DNA of 64,000 nucleotides from Janthinobacterium sp. GW458P (GTDB lineage Bacteria; Pseudomonadota; Gammaproteobacteria; Burkholderiales; Burkholderiaceae_D). A program made the position numbers and the translations under genes. Under the pieces are notes generated by a model, which did not search any database, had not been told where the DNA came from, and was given only the letters and a program-made list of their open reading frames with translations. The DNA is taken from contig NZ_NEGZ01000003.1 of NCBI RefSeq assembly GCF_002127585.1, positions 169,905-233,904 on the forward strand, in the 5' to 3' direction. This document shows positions 1-8,905 of this stretch, piece by piece (position 1 is the stretch's first letter; each line of letters starts with the position of its first letter).

Positions 1-576
1 CGGTTCGGCCACCAGCGCGCGGCCCAGTTCCACGCGCTTTTGCAGGCCGTAGGGCAGGCGTCCCACGGGCGTCTTGCGGATGGCCTGGATTTCCAGGAAG
101 TCGATGATTTCTTCGGCCTTCTTGCGGTGCTCGATTTCCTCGCGCCGCGCCGGGCCCCAGTACAGGGCTTGCAAGAGGAAATTCGACTTCATTTTCAGGT
201 TACGCCCCGTCATGATGTTGTCCAGCACCGTCATGCCCTTGAACAGGGCGATGTTCTGGAAGGTGCGCGCAATGCCGGACTTGGCGGCCGCATAGCAATC
301 CATGCCGCGCCGGTGTTCGCCCCGGTAGATGATCTCGCCCTGCTGCGGACGGTACACGCCGTTGATCACGTTGAGCATCGAACTTTTGCCGGCGCCGTTC
401 GGGCCGATGATGGCGCGGATTTCATGCTGCCTGACGTCGAAGGAGATATCGGTCAGCGCCTTCACGCCGCCGAACGACAGCGAGATGTTCTTCAGGTCGA
501 GGATCACGGGACCGGTCTTGCGGGCCGTGCCGAAATGGGCGTCGGGTTCGTTCATTTGCATCGTGCTGTGCTCCAT
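1..576 (-). CDS. livG: LivG-type branched-chain amino-acid ABC transporter ATPase (3' end outside window)
   Basis: Cytoplasmic ATPase subunit that would power uptake of leucine/isoleucine/valine-type substrates. The visible 192 residues carry Walker A GPNGAGKSS (about residues 58-66), the Q-loop region ARTFQNIALF and the ABC signature in its LivG form LPYGLQKRVELGRAL; the frame leaves the window just before Walker B. The start was chosen at the ATG that overlaps the upstream synthetase stop by one base (TGATG), which implies translational coupling. In-frame ATGs five and seven codons later are alternatives. Pairing with an acyl-CoA synthetase is common in Burkholderiales liv clusters, so the transported substrate could be another carboxylate rather than an amino acid. 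Confidence 0.9.
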   Translation of the reverse strand, partial: MEHSTMQMNEPDAHFGTARKTGPVILDLKNISLSFGGVKALTDISFDVRQHEIRAIIGPNGAGKSSMLNVINGVYRPQQGEIIYRGEHRRGMDCYAAAKSGIARTFQNIALFKGMTVLDNIMTGRNLKMKSNFLLQALYWGPARREEIEHRKKAEEIIDFLEIQAIRKTPVGRLPYGLQKRVELGRALVAEP

Positions 577-2531
577 CATGCAGCCAGGCCCAGGGCCGGA
601 TACGTTTTGCTGTCCCAGATCTGCAGGTCGGCGCTGGTCGAACCGATGCGGCCATCCTCGAACTTCACCTGGGTCTCGATGTATTGCGTTGCCTTGCCCT
701 CATACAGGGCGGCAATGAGCACCGCGTATTTTTCGGCGATGAACTTGCGGCGCACCTTGCGCGTGCGGGTCAGTTCGTCGTCGTCCGGATCGAGTTCCTT
801 GTGCAGCACCAGGAAGCGGTGTACCTGCGTGCGTTCCATCAAGGGGTCGGCCGCCAGTTCCGCGTTCATTTGCTCGATGCAGTCGCGAATCAGGCCATAT
901 GTCTCGGTGCGGGCCGCCAGGTCGGTGTAGCCGGAATAGGCGATGCCGCGCCGCTCGGACCAGTTGCCCACCGCTTCGATGTCGATATTGATGAAGGCAC
1001 AGACCTGGTCGCGCGCATGGCCGAAAGCCACCACCTCCTTGATGAAGGGGAAAAACTTGAGCTTGTTCTCGATGTAGTTGGGGGCGAAGATGGCGCCGCA
1101 ATTCATCTTGCCCACGTCGGCCGCGCGGTCGATGATTTTCAGGTGGCCTTCGCTGTCGAACACGCCCGCGTCGCCCGTATGGAAATAGCCGTCGTCGTCG
1201 ATCACTTCGGCTGTCGCATCGGGACGCTTGAAGTAGCCGCTCATGGTGGCCGGCGACTTGACCAGCACTTCGCCGTTGTGCGCCAGCTTGACTTCCACGC
1301 CCGGCGCCGGCAAGCCTACGCTGTCGAACTTGATATTGCCATCCGGTTGCAGACATACATAGGCGCACGTTTCGGTGGAGCCATACAGCTGCTTGAGGTT
1401 GACGCCGATGGAGCGGTAGAAGCGGAACAGGTCGGGGCCGATGGCGGCGCCGGCCGTATAGGCGACGCGCACGCGCGACAGTCCGAGCACGTTTTTCAGG
1501 GGACCGTAGACCAGCAGGTCGCCCAGCTTGTAGCTGAGACGGTCAGCCAGCGAAACCGGCTTGCCATCCAGAATCTGCGCGCCGCAGCGTTTGGCGACGT
1601 CCATGAAATGCCTGAACATGTGGCGCTTGATGCTGCTCGCATCTTCCATGCGTATCATCACGCTGGTGAGCATGTTCTCGAACACGCGCGGAGGGGCAAA
1701 ATAGCAGGTGGGGCCGATTTCGCGCATGTCGATCATCACCGTATCGCCCGACTCGGGGCAGTTGACGGTGAAGCCTGCCACCATGGCCTGTGCCAGCGAG
1801 AACAGGCAGTCGCCGACCCACGCCATGGGCAGGTAGGAGAGGATGTCTTCATCGTCCGTGAGCTTGTCGAAGGCGACGCAGCCAACGCCTGCGGCCAGCA
1901 GTGCGGCGTGGCTTTGGCACACGCCTTTCGGCTTGCCGGTGGTGCCCGAGGTGTACAGCATGACGGCCGAATCCTGACCGTTACCCAGCTCCACGGAAGC
2001 GTCGAAAAAGCCCGGATGTTCGCGATCGTAGACCCGGCCCAGCGCCTGCAGGCCGGCGAAGGAAATCAGCTCCGGCTGGCGGTAGTGGCGCATGCCGCGT
2101 TCATCGTCATAGGCGATGTGGGTGATGTGCGGGTACAGCGCCTTGAGTTCGAGCAGCTTGTCGACCTGTTCCTGGTCTTCGACGATGGCGTAATGGATTT
2201 CCGCATCCTGCAGCACATAGGCCATGTCGGCGGCCGGCGCATCCTGGTACAGTGGCACCGGCACGCCGCCCAGGCTTTGCGCGGCCAGCATGGCCCAGTA
2301 CAGGCGCGGGCGGTTGTCGCCGATGATGGCCAGGTTCATGCCGCGCTGGAAACCGATGGCCGCCAGACCGCAGGCCAGCGCACGTACCTCGTCATTGACC
2401 TGGGACCAGCTCCAGGTTTGCCAGATGCCCAGGTGTTTTTCGCGAAATGCGGGCTTGTCAGCGCGGATTGCTCCGTGTTGCAATAAGCGCCGCGGAAAAG
2501 TTGGCATTGCTGCCGTGGTCGTTGTATGCAC
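576..2531 (-). CDS. AMP-dependent synthetase/long-chain acyl-CoA ligase
   Basis: Adenylate-forming enzyme, 651 residues, expected to activate a fatty or related carboxylic acid to its CoA thioester with ATP. The phosphate-binding motif YTSGTTGKPKG is at about residues 193-203 and the later motif LYGSTE is present; the length fits FadD15-like long-chain ligases. I chose the GTG at 2531 because AGGGAGA lies about five bases upstream on the coding strand; the frame stays open to a GTG at 2564, and an internal ATG nine codons in is also possible. It is coupled to the following LivG ATPase and divergent from a Crp/Fnr regulator, suggesting import plus activation of one substrate class. The substrate is not deducible. 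Confidence 0.9.
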   Translation of the reverse strand: MHTTTTAAMPTFPRRLLQHGAIRADKPAFREKHLGIWQTWSWSQVNDEVRALACGLAAIGFQRGMNLAIIGDNRPRLYWAMLAAQSLGGVPVPLYQDAPAADMAYVLQDAEIHYAIVEDQEQVDKLLELKALYPHITHIAYDDERGMRHYRQPELISFAGLQALGRVYDREHPGFFDASVELGNGQDSAVMLYTSGTTGKPKGVCQSHAALLAAGVGCVAFDKLTDDEDILSYLPMAWVGDCLFSLAQAMVAGFTVNCPESGDTVMIDMREIGPTCYFAPPRVFENMLTSVMIRMEDASSIKRHMFRHFMDVAKRCGAQILDGKPVSLADRLSYKLGDLLVYGPLKNVLGLSRVRVAYTAGAAIGPDLFRFYRSIGVNLKQLYGSTETCAYVCLQPDGNIKFDSVGLPAPGVEVKLAHNGEVLVKSPATMSGYFKRPDATAEVIDDDGYFHTGDAGVFDSEGHLKIIDRAADVGKMNCGAIFAPNYIENKLKFFPFIKEVVAFGHARDQVCAFINIDIEAVGNWSERRGIAYSGYTDLAARTETYGLIRDCIEQMNAELAADPLMERTQVHRFLVLHKELDPDDDELTRTRKVRRKFIAEKYAVLIAALYEGKATQYIETQVKFEDGRIGSTSADLQIWDSKTYPALGLAA

Positions 2532-2672
2532 CAGTGTCTCCCTGTTGCGTGTCTCAGGCGCCACCTCGTCGTGTGGCGCTCTGTGTTTTTTATGTGTGCT
2601 GCGTTTGTGTAATGATAGTAGCTTGCGTTAGTTTGCCGAGTTGTCTTTTCGGGGACATTTACCCACTTTTCG

Positions 2673-3386
2673 ATGGTGCATCGCACAATGACCAACCCTG
2701 ATATCAGTCTCAAGGATGCCGTGCGCGCGGCAAACTGGGCGCAGCTGCTCGATCCCGTTCAACTGGCCCGGGTGGAGGCGGATGTGTTTGAAACCTTCGT
2801 GCCGAAAGGCGGTTTTGTCTGCCGCAAGGGCGAGCCGGTGGACAACTGGATCGGCGTCATCAGCGGCATGGTCAAGATGAATAATTTTTCCGCATCCGGC
2901 AAGGCCATGACCTTTATCGGCGTGCCGCCCGGCAGCTGGTTTGGCGAAGGCTCGCTGCTGAAGAACGAAATCCGCAAGTACGACACCATGGCCTTGCGCG
3001 ACACGCGCGTGGCGCGCCTGCCCGGCGCCACCTTCCACTGGCTGCTGGAAACGAGTTTGCCATTTACGCGCTTTTTGCTGATGCAGTTGAACGAGCGCCT
3101 GGGACAGTTCATCGGCATGGTGGAAAACGAGCGCCTGCTGGACCTGAACACGCGCGTGGCGCGCTGCCTGGCGTCGATGTTCAATTCGCATTTGTACCCG
3201 GGCGTGGAAACCCTGGTGCAGCTGTCGCAGGAGGAAATCGGCCTGCTGTCCGGCTCCTCGCGCCAGCGCGCCAACCAGGCCTTGCAGGTGCTGGAAAAGA
3301 AAGGCTTGCTGCGCCTCGATTACGGCGGCATCCGCGTGCTGGATCTGGAAGGCTTGCGCCGCTACGAGGCCGATGATGCCATCTGA
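2673..3386 (+). CDS. Crp/Fnr family transcriptional regulator
   Basis: A 237-residue DNA-binding regulator with an N-terminal cyclic-nucleotide-binding-type barrel (segment PPGSWFGEGSLL) and a C-terminal Crp-type winged helix (segment LSGSSRQRANQALQ). The Fnr-style N-terminal cysteine cluster is absent, so oxygen sensing by a 4Fe-4S cluster is unlikely. It faces away from the acyl-CoA synthetase across a 141-bp gap and may control that unit; this is inference from position. The start is uncertain: ATG 2673 or ATG 2688, neither with a convincing ribosome site. Its 3' end overlaps the next gene. Confidence 0.88.
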   Translation: MVHRTMTNPDISLKDAVRAANWAQLLDPVQLARVEADVFETFVPKGGFVCRKGEPVDNWIGVISGMVKMNNFSASGKAMTFIGVPPGSWFGEGSLLKNEIRKYDTMALRDTRVARLPGATFHWLLETSLPFTRFLLMQLNERLGQFIGMVENERLLDLNTRVARCLASMFNSHLYPGVETLVQLSQEEIGLLSGSSRQRANQALQVLEKKGLLRLDYGGIRVLDLEGLRRYEADDAI

Positions 3387-5433
3387 GTCCACTCGCGCCG
3401 CGGCGCTGCGCGCCCGCCTCGATGGCGGCTTTGTCGAGCATGCGCGCTTTACGGGGCCGCCGGTCGATTTCAGCGACTGGGCGCCAGAAGAACTGGGCGC
3501 CATCTGGGGTGCGCTGCACCGCGCGGCGCGCTTCGGCCATGACGATTATGCTCGGCGCGAACTGGCGCTGGCGCTATTGGAGCAAGCGAGCAGCATGAAC
3601 CTGGCACCGGCGCTGGCAGGCGACATGTTCCTCGACGCGCTGGACGCGGCCCGCGTGCACGACTGGGACTACGCAATCGGCTGCCTGGCTTGCCTGCGCG
3701 GCACGCCACCGGAAGGCAGCGCGCAGCTGGCGCTGCGCGTCCTCGATGAACCGAAGCACTGGGGCGAACAGCATTTTGCCGCCTGGCTGCTGGCGCAGCT
3801 GGCCGGCGGCGACGCCCTGACCCAGTTCGGGCAGATGATGGACGAGCGCCATGCGCGCTACCCGATGCCCTTGACCTTGCAGGAACTTACCGTGCTGCCG
3901 CAGCTGGCGAAAACGTCGCTGCTGGCGCTGGCCGGCTCGCGCTACAGCGGCCACTGGAACCGCGACAGCATAGGCGAGGCGGACCCCGCCGAAGAGCTGG
4001 CCGATGATGCGGCGTATGTGGATTTTGCGCGTACGATACTGGAACAGGCGGCGCGCCATATCGCCGCCATTCATGATGGCAGCGTGCCGTATACGGCCGA
4101 TGCCGCCTTTGCCACGGCAGACTCGCCGGTGCTGGCGCGTGCCGCGCGGGTGGCGTCCTATCGCGATGATGCATGGTTCAGGCCCGTGATCACCGTCCTG
4201 CTGCCTTTGGCATGCGTGGCACCCGGCGCGGCCAAGAGCGCGCCGTCGCAGTCGCTGGCGATGGCGCTGGGTCATGCGGTGGAAACCATCCCCACGCCCG
4301 AAAGCCTGCTGGCCCTGCGCGCGGCGCTGGCCCAGGTGCGCCATGCCGGCATCCGCAAGAAGCTGGAACGCAATCTGAAACCGGCCGAACGGGCGCTGGC
4401 CGAACGGCCCGATATCGCCTGGAGGATCGGCATGCCGGGTCCCATGGGAAAGCGGCGCCAGGCCATGCTGGCGCGACGCCTGGAGGCCGGCTACGCCAGC
4501 GAGGTGTGGTTTGGCCTGGACCAATGGCGTGCCCTGCGCGACGATGCCGATATCGACGCGGTGGCGCGCGCGCTGGTCTGGCGCACGGGCGATGGGCTGG
4601 CCTTTATGCTCGACGGGAAAGGCGCCATCGATGCGCAGGGGCAGCCAGTGGATTTGCCTGCGCAAGGCGAGATCGGCCTGTGGCACCCCTTGCATGGCAG
4701 CGGGGAGGAGCGCGCCGCCTGGCAAGCGCTGCTCGCGCAGCGGCGTCTGCGCCAGCCGCTGCGCCAGGTTTATCGCGAAATATATGCAGCGCCTGGCGAC
4801 GGCAGTGCCGCATTTGCAGGCTACCAGCTGTCGCTGCGCACCTTGCTGGGGCTGGCGCGCCGCGAAGGCTGGCGCCTGGACTACGATGAAGGCCTGTCGC
4901 GCCAGTTCGGCGCCTGGCGCGTATTGCTGCGCATCCAGGGACGCGTGTATCCGGGGGCGGGCGGCGCCTGCACGTCAAACGGGCTGGCGCCCGCGCAGAT
5001 GATGCCGATGGCGCCGGTGGCATATTCGGAAGCGTGCCGCGCGGTGGACCTGCTGGTCAGCGCCAGCGCGTTGGCGCTGGTGGAGGAAGAGCAAAGCGTG
5101 GAGCGCGAACAGCGCCTGTTTTACCTGGCCAACCTGGCACCGGGGCCGATGGCGGACATGCGGCGCGCCGTGCTGGAACAGGTATTCGCGGACCTGATCA
5201 AGGATGGCCGGATGACGCTCGAAGCGCGCCACCTGATGGTGGGCGGGCATGCGATCCACCTGAGCACCGGCAGGGTCACCAAGGATGGCGCCGAGGCAGT
5301 GATCGAGGTGGCAGCACAGGGGAACAAGCTGGGCGCCGTGCCGTGGCTGCCCTACGACGAGGCGCTGCTGGAAAAAATCGCGGCCGCGGCCGGGGCGCTG
5401 CTGGCGCTGCAGCGAGTGCAGCCCGGCTGCTAA
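3376..5433 (+). CDS. DUF4132 domain-containing protein (MolR-like)
   Basis: Large cytoplasmic protein of unknown biochemical role, 685 residues. The C-terminal third resembles the DUF4132/DUF7737 pattern, with the run DGRMTLEARHLMVGG followed by AIHLSTGRV near residues 610-640; the rest is alanine- and leucine-rich and helical, like HEAT-type scaffolds. The start lies inside the regulator gene: ATG 3376 has GAGG six bases upstream and overlaps the regulator by 11 bases, while ATG 3373 is the alternative. The overlap implies co-translation with the Crp/Fnr regulator. E. coli MolR, the best-known relative, has an ill-defined link to molybdate, so I name no function. Confidence 0.75.
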   Translation: MPSESTRAAALRARLDGGFVEHARFTGPPVDFSDWAPEELGAIWGALHRAARFGHDDYARRELALALLEQASSMNLAPALAGDMFLDALDAARVHDWDYAIGCLACLRGTPPEGSAQLALRVLDEPKHWGEQHFAAWLLAQLAGGDALTQFGQMMDERHARYPMPLTLQELTVLPQLAKTSLLALAGSRYSGHWNRDSIGEADPAEELADDAAYVDFARTILEQAARHIAAIHDGSVPYTADAAFATADSPVLARAARVASYRDDAWFRPVITVLLPLACVAPGAAKSAPSQSLAMALGHAVETIPTPESLLALRAALAQVRHAGIRKKLERNLKPAERALAERPDIAWRIGMPGPMGKRRQAMLARRLEAGYASEVWFGLDQWRALRDDADIDAVARALVWRTGDGLAFMLDGKGAIDAQGQPVDLPAQGEIGLWHPLHGSGEERAAWQALLAQRRLRQPLRQVYREIYAAPGDGSAAFAGYQLSLRTLLGLARREGWRLDYDEGLSRQFGAWRVLLRIQGRVYPGAGGACTSNGLAPAQMMPMAPVAYSEACRAVDLLVSASALALVEEEQSVEREQRLFYLANLAPGPMADMRRAVLEQVFADLIKDGRMTLEARHLMVGGHAIHLSTGRVTKDGAEAVIEVAAQGNKLGAVPWLPYDEALLEKIAAAAGALLALQRVQPGC

Positions 5434-5479
5434 TCGCGGTATCATAGGCACTTCCCGGCACCGCTCCATTTTCGCTCCC

Positions 5480-7303
5480 ATGCAGACACCAGACCAATCC
5501 ACTCCCGCTTCCCGTTTATCGCAGCTGCGCGGCGCCATGCGCGCGCAGCATATCGACGCCTGCATCGTGCCCTCGGCCGACCCGCATTTGTCCGAGTACC
5601 TGCCGGCCCGCTGGCAGGGCCGCGAGTGGCTGTCGGGCTTTACGGGGTCGGTCGGCACCCTGGTCGTGACGCAGGATTTTGCCGGCGTGTGGACCGATGG
5701 CCGTTACTGGGAACAGGCTGAAGACGAACTGGCCGGCAGCGGCATCGTCCTGAAGAAAATCCCGTCCGGCGCCAGCGTGCTGTATATCGACTGGCTGGGA
5801 GAGACCATGCAGCCGGGGCAGACGGTGGCCGTCGACGGCGCCGTGCTGGGTCTGGCCAATGCGCGCCTGCTGCAGCAGGCGCTGGGCGCGCAAGTGACCC
5901 TGCGCACGGATACCGATGTGCTGCAAGCCGTGTGGCCGCAGCGCCCGGCCATGCCTGCCGCGCCCGTCTTTGAACATGTACCCGCCTATCCGGCCCTGTC
6001 GCGTAATGAAAAACTGGCGGCCCTGCGTGCCAGCATGGCGGCGCACGGCGCCAGCCACCACGTCATTTCCACCCTCGACGATATCGCGTATTTGTTCAAC
6101 CTGCGCGGCGCCGACGTGAACTACAACCCGGTCTTCCTCGCCCATGCGCTGGTGGGCCCCGAGCGCGCCACCCTGTTCGTCGCCGACGGCAAGCTGCCCG
6201 CCGCCCTGCGCGCCACGCTGGAGAGCGAAGGCGTGGACGTGGCCGCGTATGACCGCGCGGCCGCCGCGCTGGCCGCCCTGCCGGCCGGCGCCACCCTGCT
6301 GCTGGACCCGCGCCGCATCACCTTCGGCACGCGCCAGGCCGTGGCCGACGGCGTGCGCGTGGTGGAGTCCATCAACCCCACCACACTGGCCAAGTCGCGC
6401 AAGACGGACAGCGAAGCGGCGCATGTGCGCGCGGCCATGGAGCAGGACGGCGCCGCCCTGTGCGAATTTTTCAGCTGGTTGGATCGCACCCTGGCCGACC
6501 CGCAGCGCGCGCCGTTGACGGAAATCGGCGTCGATGAGCACCTGACGGCCGCCCGCGCGCGCCGCGCCGGTTTCGTCAGCCCCAGTTTCGGCACCATCGC
6601 CGGCTTCAATGCGCATGGCGCCATCATGCATTACCACGCGCATGCGGATTCGGCCGCCACCATCGAAGGCGACGGCTTGCTGCTGATCGACTCGGGCGGC
6701 CAGTACTGGGGCGGCACCACGGACATCACGCGCGTGGTTCCCGTCGGCACGATCACGGCAGAACACCGGCGCGATTTCACCCTCGTCTTGCGCAGCATGA
6801 TTGCGCTGTCGCGCGCGCAGTTCCCGCGCGGCGTGAAGTCGCCCATGCTTGACTCCATCGCCCGCGCGCCCCTGTGGGCCGAGGGCATCGACTTTGGCCA
6901 CGGCACGGGCCATGGCGTGGGCTTTTTCCTGAACGTCCACGAAGGGCCGCAATCGATTTCGCAGTCCGCCATGCCGGAGCCGCAGACGGCCATGGAGATA
7001 GGCATGATCACCTCCATCGAACCGGGCATTTATCGCCCTGGCCAGTGGGGCATCCGCATCGAGAACCTGGTGCTGAACGTGCCGGCGGGGACGACGCCAT
7101 TCGGCGAATTCCTGCGCTTCGAAACCTTGACCCTGTGCCCGATCGACACGCGCTGCGTCGAGCGCTCGCTGTTGCGCGACGACGAGGCGGCCTGGCTCAA
7201 CGACTACCACGCCACCGTGCGCGCGCGCCTGGCGCCGCACCTGGCGGCGCCGGCCGATGCGCCTGCGCTGGCGTGGCTGGAACAGCGCACGGGAGCCATC
7301 TGA
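5480..7303 (+). CDS. pepP: Xaa-Pro aminopeptidase, M24B family (aminopeptidase P)
   Basis: Removes the N-terminal residue from peptides with proline in position two. At 607 residues it is the long three-domain aminopeptidase P form (two creatinase-like N-terminal domains, then the pita-bread catalytic domain) rather than the roughly 440-residue E. coli PepP. Metal-site motifs are visible in order: the first Asp in LLIDSGGQYW, the second Asp in GGTTDITR, His in GHGTGHGVGFF, Glu in TSIEPGIYR and Glu in RIENLVL. No signal peptide, so cytoplasmic. It starts 46 bases after the DUF4132 gene and its TGA overlaps the next start by one base. Confidence 0.93.
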   Translation: MQTPDQSTPASRLSQLRGAMRAQHIDACIVPSADPHLSEYLPARWQGREWLSGFTGSVGTLVVTQDFAGVWTDGRYWEQAEDELAGSGIVLKKIPSGASVLYIDWLGETMQPGQTVAVDGAVLGLANARLLQQALGAQVTLRTDTDVLQAVWPQRPAMPAAPVFEHVPAYPALSRNEKLAALRASMAAHGASHHVISTLDDIAYLFNLRGADVNYNPVFLAHALVGPERATLFVADGKLPAALRATLESEGVDVAAYDRAAAALAALPAGATLLLDPRRITFGTRQAVADGVRVVESINPTTLAKSRKTDSEAAHVRAAMEQDGAALCEFFSWLDRTLADPQRAPLTEIGVDEHLTAARARRAGFVSPSFGTIAGFNAHGAIMHYHAHADSAATIEGDGLLLIDSGGQYWGGTTDITRVVPVGTITAEHRRDFTLVLRSMIALSRAQFPRGVKSPMLDSIARAPLWAEGIDFGHGTGHGVGFFLNVHEGPQSISQSAMPEPQTAMEIGMITSIEPGIYRPGQWGIRIENLVLNVPAGTTPFGEFLRFETLTLCPIDTRCVERSLLRDDEAAWLNDYHATVRARLAPHLAAPADAPALAWLEQRTGAI

Positions 7304-7551
7304 TGCGCTCGACCCGCGCCACGTCCGCCATCGAGCGGCTCAAGGAACGCAGCGGCCACCGCCTGTACACGATGGCGCGCACGGGCGATGAACTGTTCTT
7401 CCTCACGGAAGGCCCCGGCTTGCCGCCTTTGTGCCCGCCGCTGGAACTGGACGCCTTTGTCGCCTTCGTCAATGGCCTGGGGCCGCAAAAGGCGCGCCGC
7501 GTCAGCAAGCTCGATGTGGCGTTTGAAAAGCAGCTGACGAAAAAGCCCTAG
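7303..7551 (+). CDS. Small conserved-looking protein of unknown function
   Basis: An 82-residue ORF whose ATG overlaps the aminopeptidase stop by one base (TGATG) and which ends one base before the MgtC start, so it is almost certainly translated within this run. The protein begins MRSTRATSAIERLKERSG and is basic at both ends, with a hydrophobic, proline-rich middle (PGLPPLCPPLELDAF). There is no signal peptide, transmembrane segment or metal motif. I do not recognise the family. The tight coupling on both sides is the main reason to accept it as a gene. Confidence 0.7.
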   Translation: MRSTRATSAIERLKERSGHRLYTMARTGDELFFLTEGPGLPPLCPPLELDAFVAFVNGLGPQKARRVSKLDVAFEKQLTKKP

Positions 7552-7552
7552 C

Positions 7553-8293
7553 ATGCCGACCATCGACTTCCTGCGCGCCTACTGGTCGCCGGCCGAGCTG
7601 GCGACGAATGGCGTGATCCTGCTGAATTTGCTGGGTGCGCTGTTGCTGGGCTTGCTGGTGGGCTATGAGCGCTCGTATCACGGGCGCGCGGCCGGCATGC
7701 GCACCTACAGCCTGGTCTGCATGGCCTCGGCCGCGTTGACGGTGCTGGGCGGCTATCCCGAGTTCTGGTACGGCGGCCATGGCGCCATCGTCGGCAGCGA
7801 CCCCACGCGCGTCATCCAGGGCATCGTCACGGGCGTGGGCTTTCTCGGCGCCGGCGTCATCATGCGCGAGGGCTTCAATATCAGCGGCCTGACGACGGCC
7901 GCCTCGATCTGGGCCTCGTCCGTGATCGGCATCATGGTCGGCATCGGCTTTTACCTGTCGGCCATGGGCCTGGCCTTCCTGTGCGCGATGGCGATGATTT
8001 TTCTGTCAAAATTGGAAAACTGGCTGCCGTCGCGCCACGCGGTGGCCATCACCATGCGTTTCAAACGCGATTTCGTGCCCCGCGAAGATGCGTTGCGGCG
8101 CATGGCCGCCAAGCGCGGCTATGACATCGCGGGCGGCTCGCTGACCATCGGCAGCACCGACGGCATGCAGGAATGGCGTTTTGTCGCCATCGCGCACGGC
8201 AAGAACACGGGCGCCAGCCTGTCGGCCATGTCGGCCGAACTGGCCGCCTTCGACGGCATCGCCGGCTTCCAGCTGTCGCATGCCCGCAATTAA
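7553..8293 (+). CDS. MgtC/SapB family membrane protein
   Basis: Inner-membrane protein of 246 residues. The N-terminal 140 residues form the MgtC/SapB core with the family-typical runs LLGLLVGYERSYHGRAAGMR and GVGFLGAGVIMREG, and about four hydrophobic helices; the C-terminal ~100 residues form a soluble ACT-like domain. Relatives are linked to low-magnesium growth and to modulation of the F1Fo ATP synthase in pathogens, but most environmental homologues are uncharacterised. It starts one base after the preceding small ORF. A magnesium-responsive leader is not apparent, since the gene is internal to the run. Confidence 0.9.
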   Translation: MPTIDFLRAYWSPAELATNGVILLNLLGALLLGLLVGYERSYHGRAAGMRTYSLVCMASAALTVLGGYPEFWYGGHGAIVGSDPTRVIQGIVTGVGFLGAGVIMREGFNISGLTTAASIWASSVIGIMVGIGFYLSAMGLAFLCAMAMIFLSKLENWLPSRHAVAITMRFKRDFVPREDALRRMAAKRGYDIAGGSLTIGSTDGMQEWRFVAIAHGKNTGASLSAMSAELAAFDGIAGFQLSHARN

Positions 8294-8308
8294 CCGGATG
8301 CCAACAGG

Positions 8309-8896
8309 ATGAACATGGATGCACAGGCCCAAGACGTACTCGATTTCTGGTTTTTGCCGCCGGAACACCCTGGCTATGGCCAGTCGCGCGTGGAATGGTT
8401 CCGCAAGGATGACGCCTTCGACGCGCAGATACGCGCGCGTTTCGGCGCGCTGATCGACGCCGCCATAGCCGGCGGCTTGGGTGAATGGGATGCGACGCCG
8501 CACGGCGCGCTGGCGCGTCTCATCGTGCTCGATCAGTTCACGCGCAATGTGTACCGCGGCACGCCGCGCGCCTTTGCCGGCGACGTCGGGGCGCTGGCGC
8601 TGGCCGTTGCCTTGACGCAGCAGGGACTCGACCGGCAACTGCCGCCGATGCTGCGCGCCTTCGTGTATTTACCGTTCGAACATGCGGAAGACCTGGCCAT
8701 GCAGGCACGCGCCGTCGAGCTGTTCCAGCTGCTGTCGCAGGCGCAGCCGGGTTTCGAGAGCATGCTTGATTATGCGCAGCGGCACCAGGAAGTGATCGCC
8801 CGCTTCGGCCGCTTCCCGCACCGCAACGCCATCCTCGGCCGCCCCTCCACCCCGGAAGAGGTGGAATTCCTGCGCCAGCCGGGATCGAGTTTTTAG
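8309..8896 (+). CDS. DUF924 family protein
   Basis: A 195-residue soluble, helical protein of the DUF924 family, a TPR-like fold of unknown activity. Recognisable family segments are VLDFWFLPPEHP at the N terminus, LARLIVLDQFTRNVYRGTPRAF in the middle (the best-conserved stretch), LPFEHAEDL, and RFGRFPHRNAILGR near the C terminus. It follows mgtC by 15 bases; ATG 8309 and ATG 8315 are both possible, the latter with AGG six bases upstream. Nothing in the sequence gives a substrate. Confidence 0.88.
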   Translation: MNMDAQAQDVLDFWFLPPEHPGYGQSRVEWFRKDDAFDAQIRARFGALIDAAIAGGLGEWDATPHGALARLIVLDQFTRNVYRGTPRAFAGDVGALALAVALTQQGLDRQLPPMLRAFVYLPFEHAEDLAMQARAVELFQLLSQAQPGFESMLDYAQRHQEVIARFGRFPHRNAILGRPSTPEEVEFLRQPGSSF

Positions 8897-8905
8897 AACA
8901 TCATC

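Noticed and set aside
684-2486. 600-codon ORF opposite the acyl-CoA synthetase
   Set aside because: Shadow frame in GC-rich DNA; His/Ala/Val/Arg-rich with no domain, while the minus strand has full adenylate-forming motifs.
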